A stretch of 53,890 bases of DNA, taken from NCBI GenBank assembly GCA_001970955.1, contig MPUH01000446.1, positions 1-53,890 of the forward strand. The letters run 5' to 3'. Below are positions 11,641 through 21,954 of this stretch, piece after piece; within the stretch, counting starts at the first letter, position 1; each line of letters begins with the position of its first letter. Source of the stretch: Stentor coeruleus. Its lineage: Eukaryota; Ciliophora; Heterotrichea; Heterotrichida; Stentoridae. The notes beneath the pieces are model-generated. The model worked only from the letters and a program-made list of their open reading frames with translations, had not been told where the DNA came from and made no database searches. A program made the translations under genes and the position numbers.

Positions 11641-11925
11641 TTAATAGAAATATTTCACTGAAGCTTTTAAACATTTTAAAGGATTTTCAAAAGTTCTTAG
11701 TACCCAGATTTTCTTTGATACTTTTTTCCTATTCAGTTCACCAAGCCTAGGTTTTATAATAACATCTGTATATGAACTGCTCTCATAAAGGTCTGTTCGG
11801 GTTAAACTTCTTAAACCTTTTTGGCTTGATTTTTTAACATTTTTATATGGCAAACAACCATCAGTTTTCCATTTGAAACTGGAGTCAAAGGGATTTTTTA
11901 TACATAATTTCTGATAAGCTTCTTC
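11641..11925 (-). pseudogene. Possible gene remnant without a start codon
   Basis: An open stretch of 94 codons on the minus strand, ending at a TAA at 11641-11643. Its composition looks protein-like (KSSQKGLRSLTRTDLYES, then IKPRLGELNRKK) and it is not low-complexity. It contains no ATG. Upstream it stops at a TAA at 11926-11928 in GGTAAGAAG, which resembles a splice donor, but I find no 15- or 16-nt GT...AG intron that would extend it. It may be the last exon of a gene with an unusual intron, or the 3' remnant of a lost gene. I do not recognise the family. Confidence 0.3.
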
Positions 11926-13299
11926 TTACCAAAGTATTAAGTTAACAGCATGTTTGGCTGTTTTTTATAAAATTCTTTTAAAAAAAACCTAATCATTGCT
12001 GTGATATATAAAAAAACCTATACCTTGCTTTAAAAGCATCATCACTAGCTTTGAATTAGCAAAAAAAACTTCTTCAAACATTAAGGTGTTTTTTTTTTAC
12101 AAGATTTTTGATTCTGCCTTTAAATTTTTCTAGGTTGAATAATCTAATATTTTGATTATCAAACTTTTAAGATTAATAGACTGAAAATTCTAATAGGAAA
12201 AAAGGCAAGGTTAGGAAGATAAAATCTATGGTATAATCATTTGAAAATCCCTGTGAAAACGATAGATTTAAATAAAATTATAGTAATTATTATGTCAGAA
12301 ATAGGATATAAAATGTATATAGAATATGTACACTAAAAAGAAATAGAAAAAAAAACTACTAAATAAAGAAAATTTCAATAACCTAAAGATATGATATTTA
12401 TGTTTTGTTATATTTTTTTGATAGTTTAACATTTTTTATAACTTTTTATGTAATTTTTAAATTGGAATATTCTCTACCGAATATTATTTGCATGCTAACG
12501 GAAGTATTCAAGACTTAAATTCCAGATTTTAAATGGGAATTTGCCTTTGATAAAATTTGCAAAGGGACATTTTTTCTAACAGAAATGGAAATTTTGTATA
12601 GGATTTTTAAATAGCTTCTGATATATACACACAAAGATAGTAAAAAAATTATAAAGTTTCAGAATTTAAGATTTTGGGAAAATTAAAGAGAATAATCAAT
12701 GATTGCAATTTATAGAGTTTATAAATATATATTTAAAATCATTAAAGAAAAACTACCAACAAAAGCAAAAAACATTGACAACTTAATCAAAAACTTTATA
12801 AAAAGCATTTACACAACAAGAAAGCGAACTACAAAAAAGGAACCTGGTCCCTAATCGGGGGACGATTTATTAATCTAATCTAATAAATATATATTTGAGT
12901 ATTTTTATGGTATGAGTTTTTCGATAATATTTTTAAAGAATTCTTTAAGGTATTTAAAGATAAGTAACCTATAATTCTAGATTTTAGAGGTAGTTTTGTA
13001 AACATAAACAAAATTGATTTAATTTTTATATAAAATTTATCAACAAAATTTACTTGTATATAAAAAGGCATTATAATATTTTACAAGTCTATCGTCCTGG
13101 ATTTTGCTTCGTATGTTAGGTCAAATATTGTAAACCATTTGATTTAAAATCTAAATATTATCGAACTATCTAAATATCATCCAATTCTCTATTCCCATCA
13201 TTTCAAAAATCAAAATATTTACCCTTCCTATCCTAAATACAAAAAATTTCTACTCCAAAATCCACACAAAAATATTTATACTCGCATTAAGTATTTTTT
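11926..13299. other. Non-coding interval
   Basis: AT-rich, with no convincing coding region. The last ~170 bases before kinase copy 4 are C-rich and almost free of G on the plus strand, which is the 3' flank pattern for a minus-strand gene in this window. Confidence 0.55.
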
Positions 13300-14611
13300 C
13301 TAATTAATTCCAACATCCATTGTTGTTGGAGTTCCAAGAGCCCAATAATTATTTCTACCATAATTAAAAATCCAAGGATGTCCTAATGCTTCTTCTGCCG
13401 TAATCCTACAATTTGGATCAGGGTTCATAAGTTTTTTAACAAAATCAATCCCAAGATCCGAAATTCTCTTCCAAGATTCCTTATGTATTTTTACCTTACA
13501 TAGTTTATTATTTATCAGGACATCTTTAACATTATTTCCTATAAATGGTGAATATCCACTTAATAATATAAACAAAATAACCCCAGCGCTGAAAATGTCT
13601 ATTTTATTTGTATATGGTTGTCTATTTAATATCTCAGGGGCAATATATCCAGGTGAGCCACATCTGAGAACTTGTTCATCTTTACTTATACAAGAAAGCC
13701 CAAAATCACAAATTTTAAAGTTAAAATCATTGTCTTTACTAGTCATTAATATATTTTCTGGCTTTAGATCTCGATGAATTATGTTGTTTTCATGAATATA
13801 TTGAAGAGCTTCTAAAAGGTTTGTCATAAATTTTGCTGCTACAGCCTCAGAGAAATGCTTTTTGTTGTAGAGTCTTTGAAAAAAATTTCCTCCAGGATGC
13901 TGCTACAGCCTCAGAGAAATGCTTTTTGTTGTAGAGTCTTTGAAAAAAATTTCCTCCAGGAAGGTAGTCCATAACAAGGCTTATTTTAGAAGATGATTCA
14001 TAAACTTTGTGTAAGGTTATAAGGTGAGGATGAGATATTTTTCTCATTACTTCTATTTCGTTGATTAATGAGGAAATTTTTTGAGGAGATTCAAGAATTT
14101 TAGCTTTGGGGAAAATTTTCACTGCAAATTCATTATGGTTAATAAGATCTTCTGCGAGGTATACCTTTGCATAGTTTCCTTGGCCGATTTCTTTAATTAT
14201 TGCGAAGTCTTCATCTAAATCAGGCATTATCGCCACTTTGCTTAAAGCTTCAATCCACAAATCCAACTCCTCAGCACTTTCAACATAAAAATCCATAAAA
14301 ACCTCCTCTTGATAAAGCTTAAAACCATATAATTTACCCTTACTAGATTCTTCTATAAAAGTTTCAACTTTTTCCCATATTACCAAATTTTCAAGTTTCG
14401 CATTTTTTTTAGTTTTTTGCATATAAAAAATTTTTGATCTAGTCAAAACAAAAACTCTTTTTTTTAAATTCCCATCATTGTCCATCACTTGTAAAAATCC
14501 TTGAAAAACAATTATTTCTTTATTTAATTGTTCATAGTTTTTACTTGAAATACTCCAAAATTTTCCAGAAGAATTGCATGTGTAATCAGATAAACTGAAT
14601 AATGATGACAT
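13300..14611 (-). CDS. PH domain plus CAMK-like kinase, copy 4, frame broken by a 64-bp duplication
   Basis: Two adjacent minus-strand frames belong to one gene. 14611 down to about 13834 encodes the N-terminus (MSSLFSLSDYTCNSSGKFW), the PH domain and the kinase N-lobe (GQGNYAKVYLAED, FAVKIFPK). From about 13833 to 13300 the rest of the kinase follows in another frame, with HRDLKPEN, DFG and CGSPGYIAPE. The break lies exactly at an exact 64-bp tandem duplication (13834-13961). Since 64 is not a multiple of three, the second copy shifts the frame. With one copy removed the gene would have 416 codons, matching its 416-422 residue paralogs. Either the allele is a recent pseudogene or the duplication is an assembly error like the N-marked ones elsewhere. 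It is the most diverged of the four copies, and its start supports the second methionine of the others. Confidence 0.85.
13834..13961. repeat. Exact 64-bp tandem duplication inside kinase copy 4
   Basis: Bases 13834-13897 are repeated without change at 13898-13961. The unit covers the kinase segment around the GNFFQRLYNKKHFSEAVAA region. There is no N between the copies, unlike the four N-marked duplications in this window. Confidence 0.95.
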
Positions 14612-16464
14612 TATATTATAAGATTATAAGTGGTCAAAATGGTTATAAAATATGACTATAATAATAAATCTTAAATAGACTAAAATTAGCATATATGATG
14701 ATTATTTTCGAATAAAAATTTAAGATTTTGATAGAAAAAGTATTTAGTTTTAAGGAAAAATCGATACAGAAGTTGATAATTAAGGGTTTTAAGGGTAGAA
14801 AACTTTGAGATTTGGATATGGTTAGGATTTTTAAGCGGTAGGATGAAGAAAAGTTTTAGATATGGTTTTTAAGGATATATAATAAAACGTTTTTTAGCTG
14901 GATTGAGTTTTTTATAGCCTGGCTTTTAGAGTTTGTTTGAAGTTATTGTAATTTGTGCTAAGGGTTTATATAAGAAAACTGTTGGAATCTGTTTCTGTCA
15001 AAAATATTGGCTCATTTTCGTCATATTTATATAGTTATTATGGTTATTTTACTTAGGCAAATTCAAAAGACTAGGTTTTTTACTTAAATTGGAATACTTT
15101 TCACTATACCCCAAACTAAAAAATCGCATACATTGAAACTTTTGTCGAATATGTTTGAAAAAACTAGTAATTTTCTAGAAATATAAAATTTCTTAACAAC
15201 GCCAAAATCTTCATCTTATAAGCACATTGGCCTTTATATGGTTAAATCTTTAAAGTATTTTGCCTTTATGAACTAAGTGTCATTTAAGCTTAAATAATAT
15301 AATCCATTTATATTTTGCTAGACAAAAAAAAATATATAAATCAGCATTTATATAATTTATCTATCATGATATAAGTATATGCAAATTTTTGGTGTATTAT
15401 AATCTTATAGGAAAATCATTATATATTATCATTAAGTTTATAATCATATAAATACAACATTTTTTCAAATATTTTGTATAAGATTTAAGTGTTTTGATGG
15501 AATTCCGACTGATATTTTTTAAAAATTATGCTAGTTTGTTTGTTTTAGTTGAATTATTTAGAAAGATGAGGTGTAGAGGGATTTTATTAAAGTTTGCAGC
15601 GAAATTAAGAGAAATTTGCATGACTGGTTATGAAAAAGTAAAAAAAAAAAGAGTTCACAAGCTTATAATCATGCAAATTATAATAAATTATTAGGTGGAA
15701 GAAGTTTTTGAAACTATATTGGCAATTCTGACATAATATTTTTAAAAACTATTAAACAAAAATATATTCTTATAACATTTTTATATAATTATAGGCATAT
15801 TTTCTTTAGTGATATGGCTTATTTAGTGTTTTAATAGAATAATTTAAGGGTATTAGGAGACTTTATATGTAAAATTTGTTTTAAAAGAAATTGATTTGGG
15901 TAAATGAGTTTGATTATTGAAGGTATCAATGATTATGAAAATTTACTAGCTGGTAAAAATTTGCTTTACAAAAAGGATTATTTTCAGTGACTTGACAATT
16001 GTATTATGTATATTAAAGACTTAAGCTAATAAAAATCAAATTTAACATAAAAGATCACTAGCAGTTAGTCTTCAGCATATTTGTCAAATGTAAATAGGAA
16101 AAAAACATAATATCCCCATAGAATTAAAAAATATATTAGCCAAAAAAACACTTCTTAGCATAAGTACCAAACTCTCTCTACTCATATAAAAGCAGAACCC
16201 TATAAAATTATCTTAAGATCTATTTGAATATAAACATAATAATCAAATTAAATAAAACAGTCAAAATTTACAAAAATACAGTTACTTCACTTATAGAAAA
16301 CTTTTAAATATGATGTTAGAGTTATACCGAAAGAGGAAAAATTAAATAAACCTCATAGCATATAAGTTGAAATATTTACATAAATTTAAGGATAAAATAT
16401 ATGAAAAATTACAGCAAAATTTTTTACGTAATACTGTCAAAGCAGTACAATATATAAAGCTATA

Positions 16465-16702
16465 CTAAAGCTATATCAAAACATAATTTCAGTAGTAAAA
16501 CTTATTAGGAATTTATATTTTTAATCTAATTATTAGTAAAACCATCACAATTTCTTACTCGTTTTTATCGGACTATTAACAGANCTAAAGCTATATCAAA
16601 ACATAATTTCAGTAGTAAAACTTATTAGGAATTTATATTTTTAATCTACTTATTAGTAAAACCATCACAATTTCTTACTCGTTTTTATCGGACTACTAAC
16701 AG
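16465..16702. repeat. Direct repeat of about 118 bp around a single N (assembly join)
   Basis: Bases from 16465 recur from 16585, just after the N at 16584, with about two mismatches. This is what two overlapping contig ends look like when joined without being merged. Confidence 0.85.
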
Positions 16703-16888
16703 GCTTTCCTATATTATCTTTCCACATTACTTAACAATATACAAGTAACTTTCTTTATATATAAAATAATCAAATAATATATAAAAATTCATCACCTTAC
16801 ACAATCTTAATAATTATTATAAATCACTAAAAATCTTTCTAGGGTATTTCCTTTAAAATATCAAAGAAAAACTTATTGGCTTCTAGAT

Positions 16889-16894
16889 AAAAAA
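16889..16894 (-). terminator. RNA polymerase III terminator
   Basis: Six T residues on the minus strand, one base after the 3' end of the tRNA-Gln gene. A T run of four or more is the usual pol III stop signal. Confidence 0.75.
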
Positions 16895-16895
16895 T

Positions 16896-16965
16896 GGTTC
16901 TACCGAGAATTGAATTCGGATCTCTGGATTCAAAGTCCAACGTGCTACCACTATACCATAGAACC
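16896..16965 (-). tRNA. tRNA-Gln (anticodon UUG), slightly degenerate
   Basis: The minus strand gives a 70-nt cloverleaf. The 7-bp acceptor stem GGTTCTA/TAGAACC is perfect. The anticodon stem is TTGGA/TCCAG with loop CTTTGAA, so the anticodon is TTG, reading CAA. The sequence closely follows eukaryotic tRNA-Gln. No intron, no encoded CCA, and a T6 terminator follows. Oddities: the D-stem has an A-C mismatch (position 12-23), the last T-stem pair 53-61 is A-C in place of the nearly invariant G-C, and the D-loop is about one base short. Both mismatches look like G to A changes, so this may be a decaying copy. UUG reads only the normal glutamine codons, consistent with the standard code. Confidence 0.8.
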
Positions 16966-18189
16966 TTAATTTCCCTTATCTCTTTATCAATAAATACCTT
17001 TCATTATATATTTTTATATAAAAATCTAAAAACTTAATATTTTCACTATAAAACCTAAGAATAAAAATGTATTTAAACCTAAATTATTATACTGATTCTA
17101 TAAACTCATAGTCTAAACTTTAATAATGAAGGTTTCTTAAATAGTAAATTGTTATGAAAAGTCACTTTAAACTCTTACAAACTCTTCTAAAACCCAAAAT
17201 CTTGATTCCATTGTATAATAACTTCAGCATTTTTTCTTTATTAACTTATAATAAAACCATTTATTTTTATATGTTTTTATATCAATATTATTATACAAAA
17301 TGATAATCAAATAGAAATCGCCTTTACTATTCTTAGCTAAAAGCTTGGTAGTTTTAGGCTTTGATGAGATGATCAGATAATTGGCTTATTTCATTAAGAG
17401 AAAAGTGATAAAAAAATTTGGCAAAAGGATCACCTCTATTTACAGTATTAAACTTATTAAACTGTTTAAATCTTTAGAGCTTCAAATAAACCTGAAGGTA
17501 AGACAACTTAGGGATACCCAATTTTCCCAGTTTATTATATTTTTTGTTGCTTAGAGGATTTCTTTTGAGCTTATGTTTTCATCTCTAGCGCTACCTCTTT
17601 GGTTTATAACAATTTTTTTGATTTTTTCTATTTTATATGATTATTGAAGTTGATAAAGTATGGATTATAGGACTTGGATGATTAGATAGAAAATTTATAA
17701 AGGTTATGAGGATTTTTGGCTTTTGGCAAGAGATATAATTGATTAGGAGGTTTTTCAAAAAATTTCTGATATTTTTTTGATATTTAGAGTAGTTGAGTTT
17801 GATTTGGATAGGAAGATTAGAAAAATTCCTTTAATAATTTAATTGAAGAAGGTATTAATTTTATACAAGAATATATTTTTGTTTATAGTGTTTAAATATA
17901 GAAATTATATAATAGCTTTATTTACTATTTACAATTAAACATCATATAAACTTATCCTACAACTTTAAAGTTTTTATAACAGCAAAGCCACTTCATTCAA
18001 AAGTCATTCACAATATTTCAAACATAAATATTCTTTTTAGTACATAAAATCCATTATCATCATTAATATTTTTGCCTGAATGTTTTCCTATTTTTAAGTC
18101 ATAAAAAGTAAGACTTCTAACTTTTCCTCTATATAGTTATATAAAAATTATCATGGGCTTTTTAAATTACTCGAAAATTTTTATTCATG
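16966..18189. other. Non-coding interval
   Basis: No gene recognised. About 17340-17860 is G-rich and C-poor on the plus strand; about 17920-18100 is G-poor. The switch resembles the flanks of divergent genes elsewhere in the window, the right-hand one being the secreted-protein locus. Confidence 0.5.
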
Positions 18190-18405
18190 CATTTTTGTTC
18201 AAGATTTTAATTAAACCTGGCGAATAAATATGAAGCTAGTTTTCTCTATTTTTTTTTGCGTAGACCCTCGCAAAAAATTCGTTCAGTCCAATTTAATCAA
18301 ATACTTTTAGCCGCTTTTAATGAAAAGCCTGGCACTCACAAATTGATATTTATAAAAAACTAGTATTTATTACTATAATTTCAATCTTTCAGTATTAAGA
18401 CTAAA
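18190..18405 (+). pseudogene. Decayed partial copy of the secreted-protein gene
   Basis: This segment aligns with the promoter and first ~180 coding bases of the intact gene at 18534. Both have a TTAATTAA-x-CCTGG-x-GAATAAATATGAAG motif ending in the start codon, with the ATG at 18230 here and 18534 there. Shared blocks include a poly-T signal-peptide region, TTCAGTCCA, GAAAA-CTGG-CACT and the TACTATAAT run. Stop codons appear early and the similarity ends near 18405. It is a truncated upstream duplicate that has lost coding capacity; the copied part includes the leader. Confidence 0.75.
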
Positions 18406-18533
18406 TCACAGATAATTTTTTTTATTAGAAATCTTGTTATGTTTGATTTAAATACCTTATTTTATATATGCAAGCATATAATTTTCCATCTGTTCATTTT
18501 ATTCAAAGTTTTAATTAACCCTGGTGAATAAAT

Positions 18534-19160
18534 ATGAAGTTAGCTTTCGCTCTTCTTTTTGCAGTAGCTCTTGCAGCAACCCCACTCAGTCCAGTTTGGC
18601 CAAATATTTTCTGGCAGCCTTTCAACGAAAAAACTGTGGACCCTAAAGTTGGTGTCCATTACAATACTGGCACTTACTACTATAATTATAATCTCCCAGC
18701 ATCAAGAGTTGACCGCAGTAATGGACAATATGATAGTTTTTGTGGCATTGGAGGCCCATATGCTAACAAATCAACCCCATGTACGCATTTTGTTGTAGGA
18801 GGCAATAGATATTTATATTATCCAGACTTAAACCAGTGTTGTTTTTGCTGCAATTCAACAATGGGTTGTGGAGTCCTTTTACCAAATTGGATGCAAAATT
18901 CAACTTATATTAATACTGAAGTTCATGAAGGAATCCTAACTTATAAATGGGAAAAAACAGGAGGACAACAAAACTATTTGTATGAAACAGTTAATAATGT
19001 TCCAACAAGCAGAGTTACTGTTAGTATTTATGAAGAACCTAATAATTTCATGGACTTTAGCCATAGAAATGAAACTTTGCCTACTGGGATTATGAATTTA
19101 CCTTCGATTTGTAATCTTCAGAATACTTGCAATTGGGGATTCTGTCAAAATCTTAGATAA
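18534..19160 (+). CDS. Cysteine-rich secreted protein
   Basis: 208 residues. Residues 1 to about 15 are a clear signal peptide (MKLAFALLFAVALAAT), so it enters the secretory pathway. The mature part has ten cysteines: C70, C83, the cluster C102-C103-x-C105-C106, C112, and C193, C199 and C204. Other recognisable pieces are RVDRSNGQYD, RYLYYPDLNQCC, MGCGVLLPNW and NFMDFSH. The CCxCC...GCG arrangement reminds me of a family of small secreted proteins widespread in protists, sometimes compared with ependymin-related proteins; I cannot confirm that link. No catalytic motif is evident. N-glycosylation sequons are present (NKS, NST). It could be an extracellular or granule protein. A decayed partial copy lies 304 bp upstream. 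Confidence 0.88.
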   Translation: MKLAFALLFAVALAATPLSPVWPNIFWQPFNEKTVDPKVGVHYNTGTYYYNYNLPASRVDRSNGQYDSFCGIGGPYANKSTPCTHFVVGGNRYLYYPDLNQCCFCCNSTMGCGVLLPNWMQNSTYINTEVHEGILTYKWEKTGGQQNYLYETVNNVPTSRVTVSIYEEPNNFMDFSHRNETLPTGIMNLPSICNLQNTCNWGFCQNLR

Positions 19161-20192
19161 ATTTATATTTAAGAATAGGTTTAAGATTAAGATTTTAGGT
19201 TTTTGAGATAGACTTTAATTGCCAAAGAGAAGGAGAGAGTTTTTTATATGATTTTTTAGGTGAATATTTTTGCAGATAATTTTTTTCGCCAATTTTTGTG
19301 GTTTTTGGATATGAAGATTTGGATGATAAAATTGTTGATATTATTTGATAATCAAAATATAGTTTTAGATAATTATGTGTTTTTATTGGGAGGATGATTA
19401 TTATGTAGAATAAAAAGATTTTTTTATAAAAGTTGATGCGGTGTATTGATTAATTAGGATTTTTTAAGTAAAAATGGGTAGAGAAATTGTGGAAAAGAAA
19501 GAGTTTGCTTTGATAAAAATAAAGGAAATTTGGTAAAACATTACTACTGATAATAAAATGCAGGAAAATCATAAGCTTTATAAAAGTTTTAAGTTGAATA
19601 AACTAGAGTAAATATGGAAATTGAAATTGAAAACTAAAAGAAAGTGAGCTTTTAAAAAAGAAATATCTATTAAATTATTCAATGATATTAATTCACTTAG
19701 AATGGTTAAATCTGAGTTTATTTTAAAGAAAAATTTGAGTTTGAGAAAGTTGGTTTGATATTTTTTAATAATCAATTTTTTGATTATTTTACTGGGGTGA
19801 GGTCCAGAGATATACACCCAGGCTTAGTGTATTGAATTAGCTTTAGTTTTTCTATTATTTTTGGTTAAAATTTTTGTAGGGATCATAAAGATACTGTAAT
19901 AAAAATAAAGTCATATAAAAAATCTCTATTTTAAAACTTACATAGTTTTTCTAAATTCAATTTCTTAATCTCAAAACCTTATCCTTATTTTTTAACTATC
20001 AAAACTATACCAAAAACTAAATTATTTATAGAAATACCTGTAACTATCCACTAAACTTCAAAAATATATTAAAAATTTTTAAATATAAAAATCAACTCTT
20101 TCAACTAATAAAAAATCAAAAACCACACCCAACTTCCACATCATAAATCCTCCACTATTCACATAAATAAAATTAGAATCCCTTATATATAA
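19161..20192. other. Non-coding interval between convergent genes
   Basis: 19161-19560 is G-rich and C-poor; 19900-20190 is C-rich and G-poor on the plus strand. Each half follows the 3' flank rule of the gene it adjoins. An open minus-strand stretch at 19578-19817 is low-complexity and not convincing. Confidence 0.5.
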
Positions 20193-20810
20193 TCATTTAA
20201 GCATTAAAACAGGCGATGCAAGCCCAGTTATCGGGTTTCCAAGAACAATTTTTGGGTGATTCTTCGTGTACTTTGGTTGACTAAAAGTATTTATCTGTCC
20301 AATCTCCGCTATAGAAAACCTATTATTCAGTGTTGATCTACCCCTCTTGCTAAGTTCTGGCAAAGGTGTATAACCATTACTAGGACTTTCAACAGCAAAA
20401 TTGTCAATATTTGGTCTGTTTCTAATAGGAGATCTCTTCTCACTCTCCAAATTCTTCATATTCTTCTCAATAATACTTATTTTCTCAGCTTTCTGGAGCT
20501 TTTTACTAGCTTCATTACACAGTTCTCTTAATAAGTTAAGTTCTGTTTCTCTTTCTATTAGCTTATAAGCCAAAATATTCTCATTGTTTCGTTGTAAAAA
20601 CATGTTACTTGGTTTTTTTATACAAATTGGGGATAGGGATAAAGTGTCTTTTTCTTTGAGAATGTCTGAACGGGTACTGGGGATTTTTTCTGTAGCGAAA
20701 GGAGAGGATTCGTTGTGATGGTTTTTATGGATTTTATAGAAACGTCGGCCTTTTTTCCCTTGTTTCATTATATCTCGTGTATGTTCGAGCCAAAAAGATC
20801 GTGAATTCAT
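20193..20810 (-). CDS. Uncharacterised basic protein with short coiled coil
   Basis: 205 residues starting at ATG 20810 (MNSRSFWLEHTRDIMKQGKK). The N-terminal 70 residues are basic and rich in serine and histidine. About residues 75-125 form a likely coiled coil (AYKLIERETELNLLRELCN, then KKLQKAEKISIIEKNMKNLE). The C-terminal third contains proline- and serine-rich pieces such as RSPIRNRP and GYTPLPELSKRGRS. There is no signal peptide, membrane segment or enzyme motif. The codon choice and lack of low-complexity bias make it a believable gene. I do not recognise the family. It could be a cytoskeletal or cortical protein, but that is a guess. Confidence 0.7.
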   Translation of the reverse strand: MNSRSFWLEHTRDIMKQGKKGRRFYKIHKNHHNESSPFATEKIPSTRSDILKEKDTLSLSPICIKKPSNMFLQRNNENILAYKLIERETELNLLRELCNEASKKLQKAEKISIIEKNMKNLESEKRSPIRNRPNIDNFAVESPSNGYTPLPELSKRGRSTLNNRFSIAEIGQINTFSQPKYTKNHPKIVLGNPITGLASPVLMLK

Positions 20811-21954
20811 AATTTTTATAAGGGAAAAAATATTTGGAGAGACTTTGGAATTAGTTTTTGATGCAGATGCTTTTTTAATTTAGGATTTTATGAGCTTAGG
20901 AAGTTTTATGTTTAAAATCAGAAAAAAGTTTAAGGTTTTGTTATGAATTTTTTAGAGGCTTTTTTTATAACTTATAGATGATTTTGTTTAAGGTAGATTT
21001 TGTATAAAATATAGTAGTTAAAATGGTTTTTATATAATAATGCAAATTATGTGAATTTCATGTTGAAGTAAAGATTGATTTTTGATATTGTGAATTACTT
21101 CTTAAACATACTTTCTTAACATAAAATTCATATTAAAAATTATTTCCACTTATAAAGTATTGCATCCCTCCTTTAAATCTAAATTTAACAAAATGCCTTA
21201 AACCTAAAAAAAATCTAAAAATCCATATAATTTTTTAATAAAAGGTAGAAATCCTAGTAGTCTATAGCAATACCCAACATCCAAATGATATTTTTTACTT
21301 ATTATTTCATATATAACTCAATAGAAAATTCTCATTACACTATATCATATCTAAATACTATTTCTATAACATGAAAAATTTCCCATATCAGTGATAATCT
21401 TATCTTTGCATGATAAACATATGATATAGTTTGCCCATATAAGCAAAATCTTTATTTAAAAGTTCATAAAACTATCTTTAAAATATATAAACCATGAAAA
21501 TACTACAAATTTTGCTAATCCAAAACTTTCAAAAATCATCAAATTGTTTGTATCGAAAAACTCAGTTTTTTAAAGCTAAAATCAACCTACAAAAAAAGCT
21601 CCTTCTCTACCTTATCACTCTATCTTCCCAACCTATTCAATCCTCCTAATCCTTCTTTCCTAAATTTTCCTTCCACAAAATCATCCTTCATATATTCCAA
21701 CTCTTTCATTTCTATCCTTTCCTTATATAAAATCTGTATTTTCTAGCTCTCCAAGTCAATCCTATCAAAAAAAAAAAAATCATCATCCTCAATCCTAAGT
21801 CACTAATCCTAAAAAATCTTTTCTTTCTTGTAATTCTCATCATCTAAAGTCCTTTTAAAGCACAAAAACCCATGCTAAACTGTCTTTCAAAGTCCAATAC
21901 TAAATAATCCTAGTCAAAAAATTTAGGCATTTTGTTATGCCTTTTATATATATT
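20811..21954. other. Non-coding interval between divergent genes
   Basis: The left ~200 bases are C-poor on the plus strand, while 21590-21900 is extremely G-poor: the two lines 21601-21720 contain no G at all. These would be pyrimidine-rich sense-strand leaders of the two divergent genes. A long A tract lies at about 21767-21779. Confidence 0.6.

Larger units (their letters stand above)
14612..16895. other. Non-coding interval, contains one assembly join
   Basis: The first ~300 bases are G-rich and C-poor on the plus strand, so C/T-rich on the sense strand upstream of kinase copy 4. A 65-codon plus-strand frame starting at ATG 15497 has some protein-like character (LVELFRKMRCRGILLKFAAK), but I cannot support it as a gene. 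The rest is AT-rich without signals, apart from the N-marked duplication at 16465-16702. Confidence 0.5.

Noticed and set aside
15497..15694. 65-codon plus-strand frame with charged, protein-like content
   Set aside because: No family, no flanking support, and length within chance for this composition.
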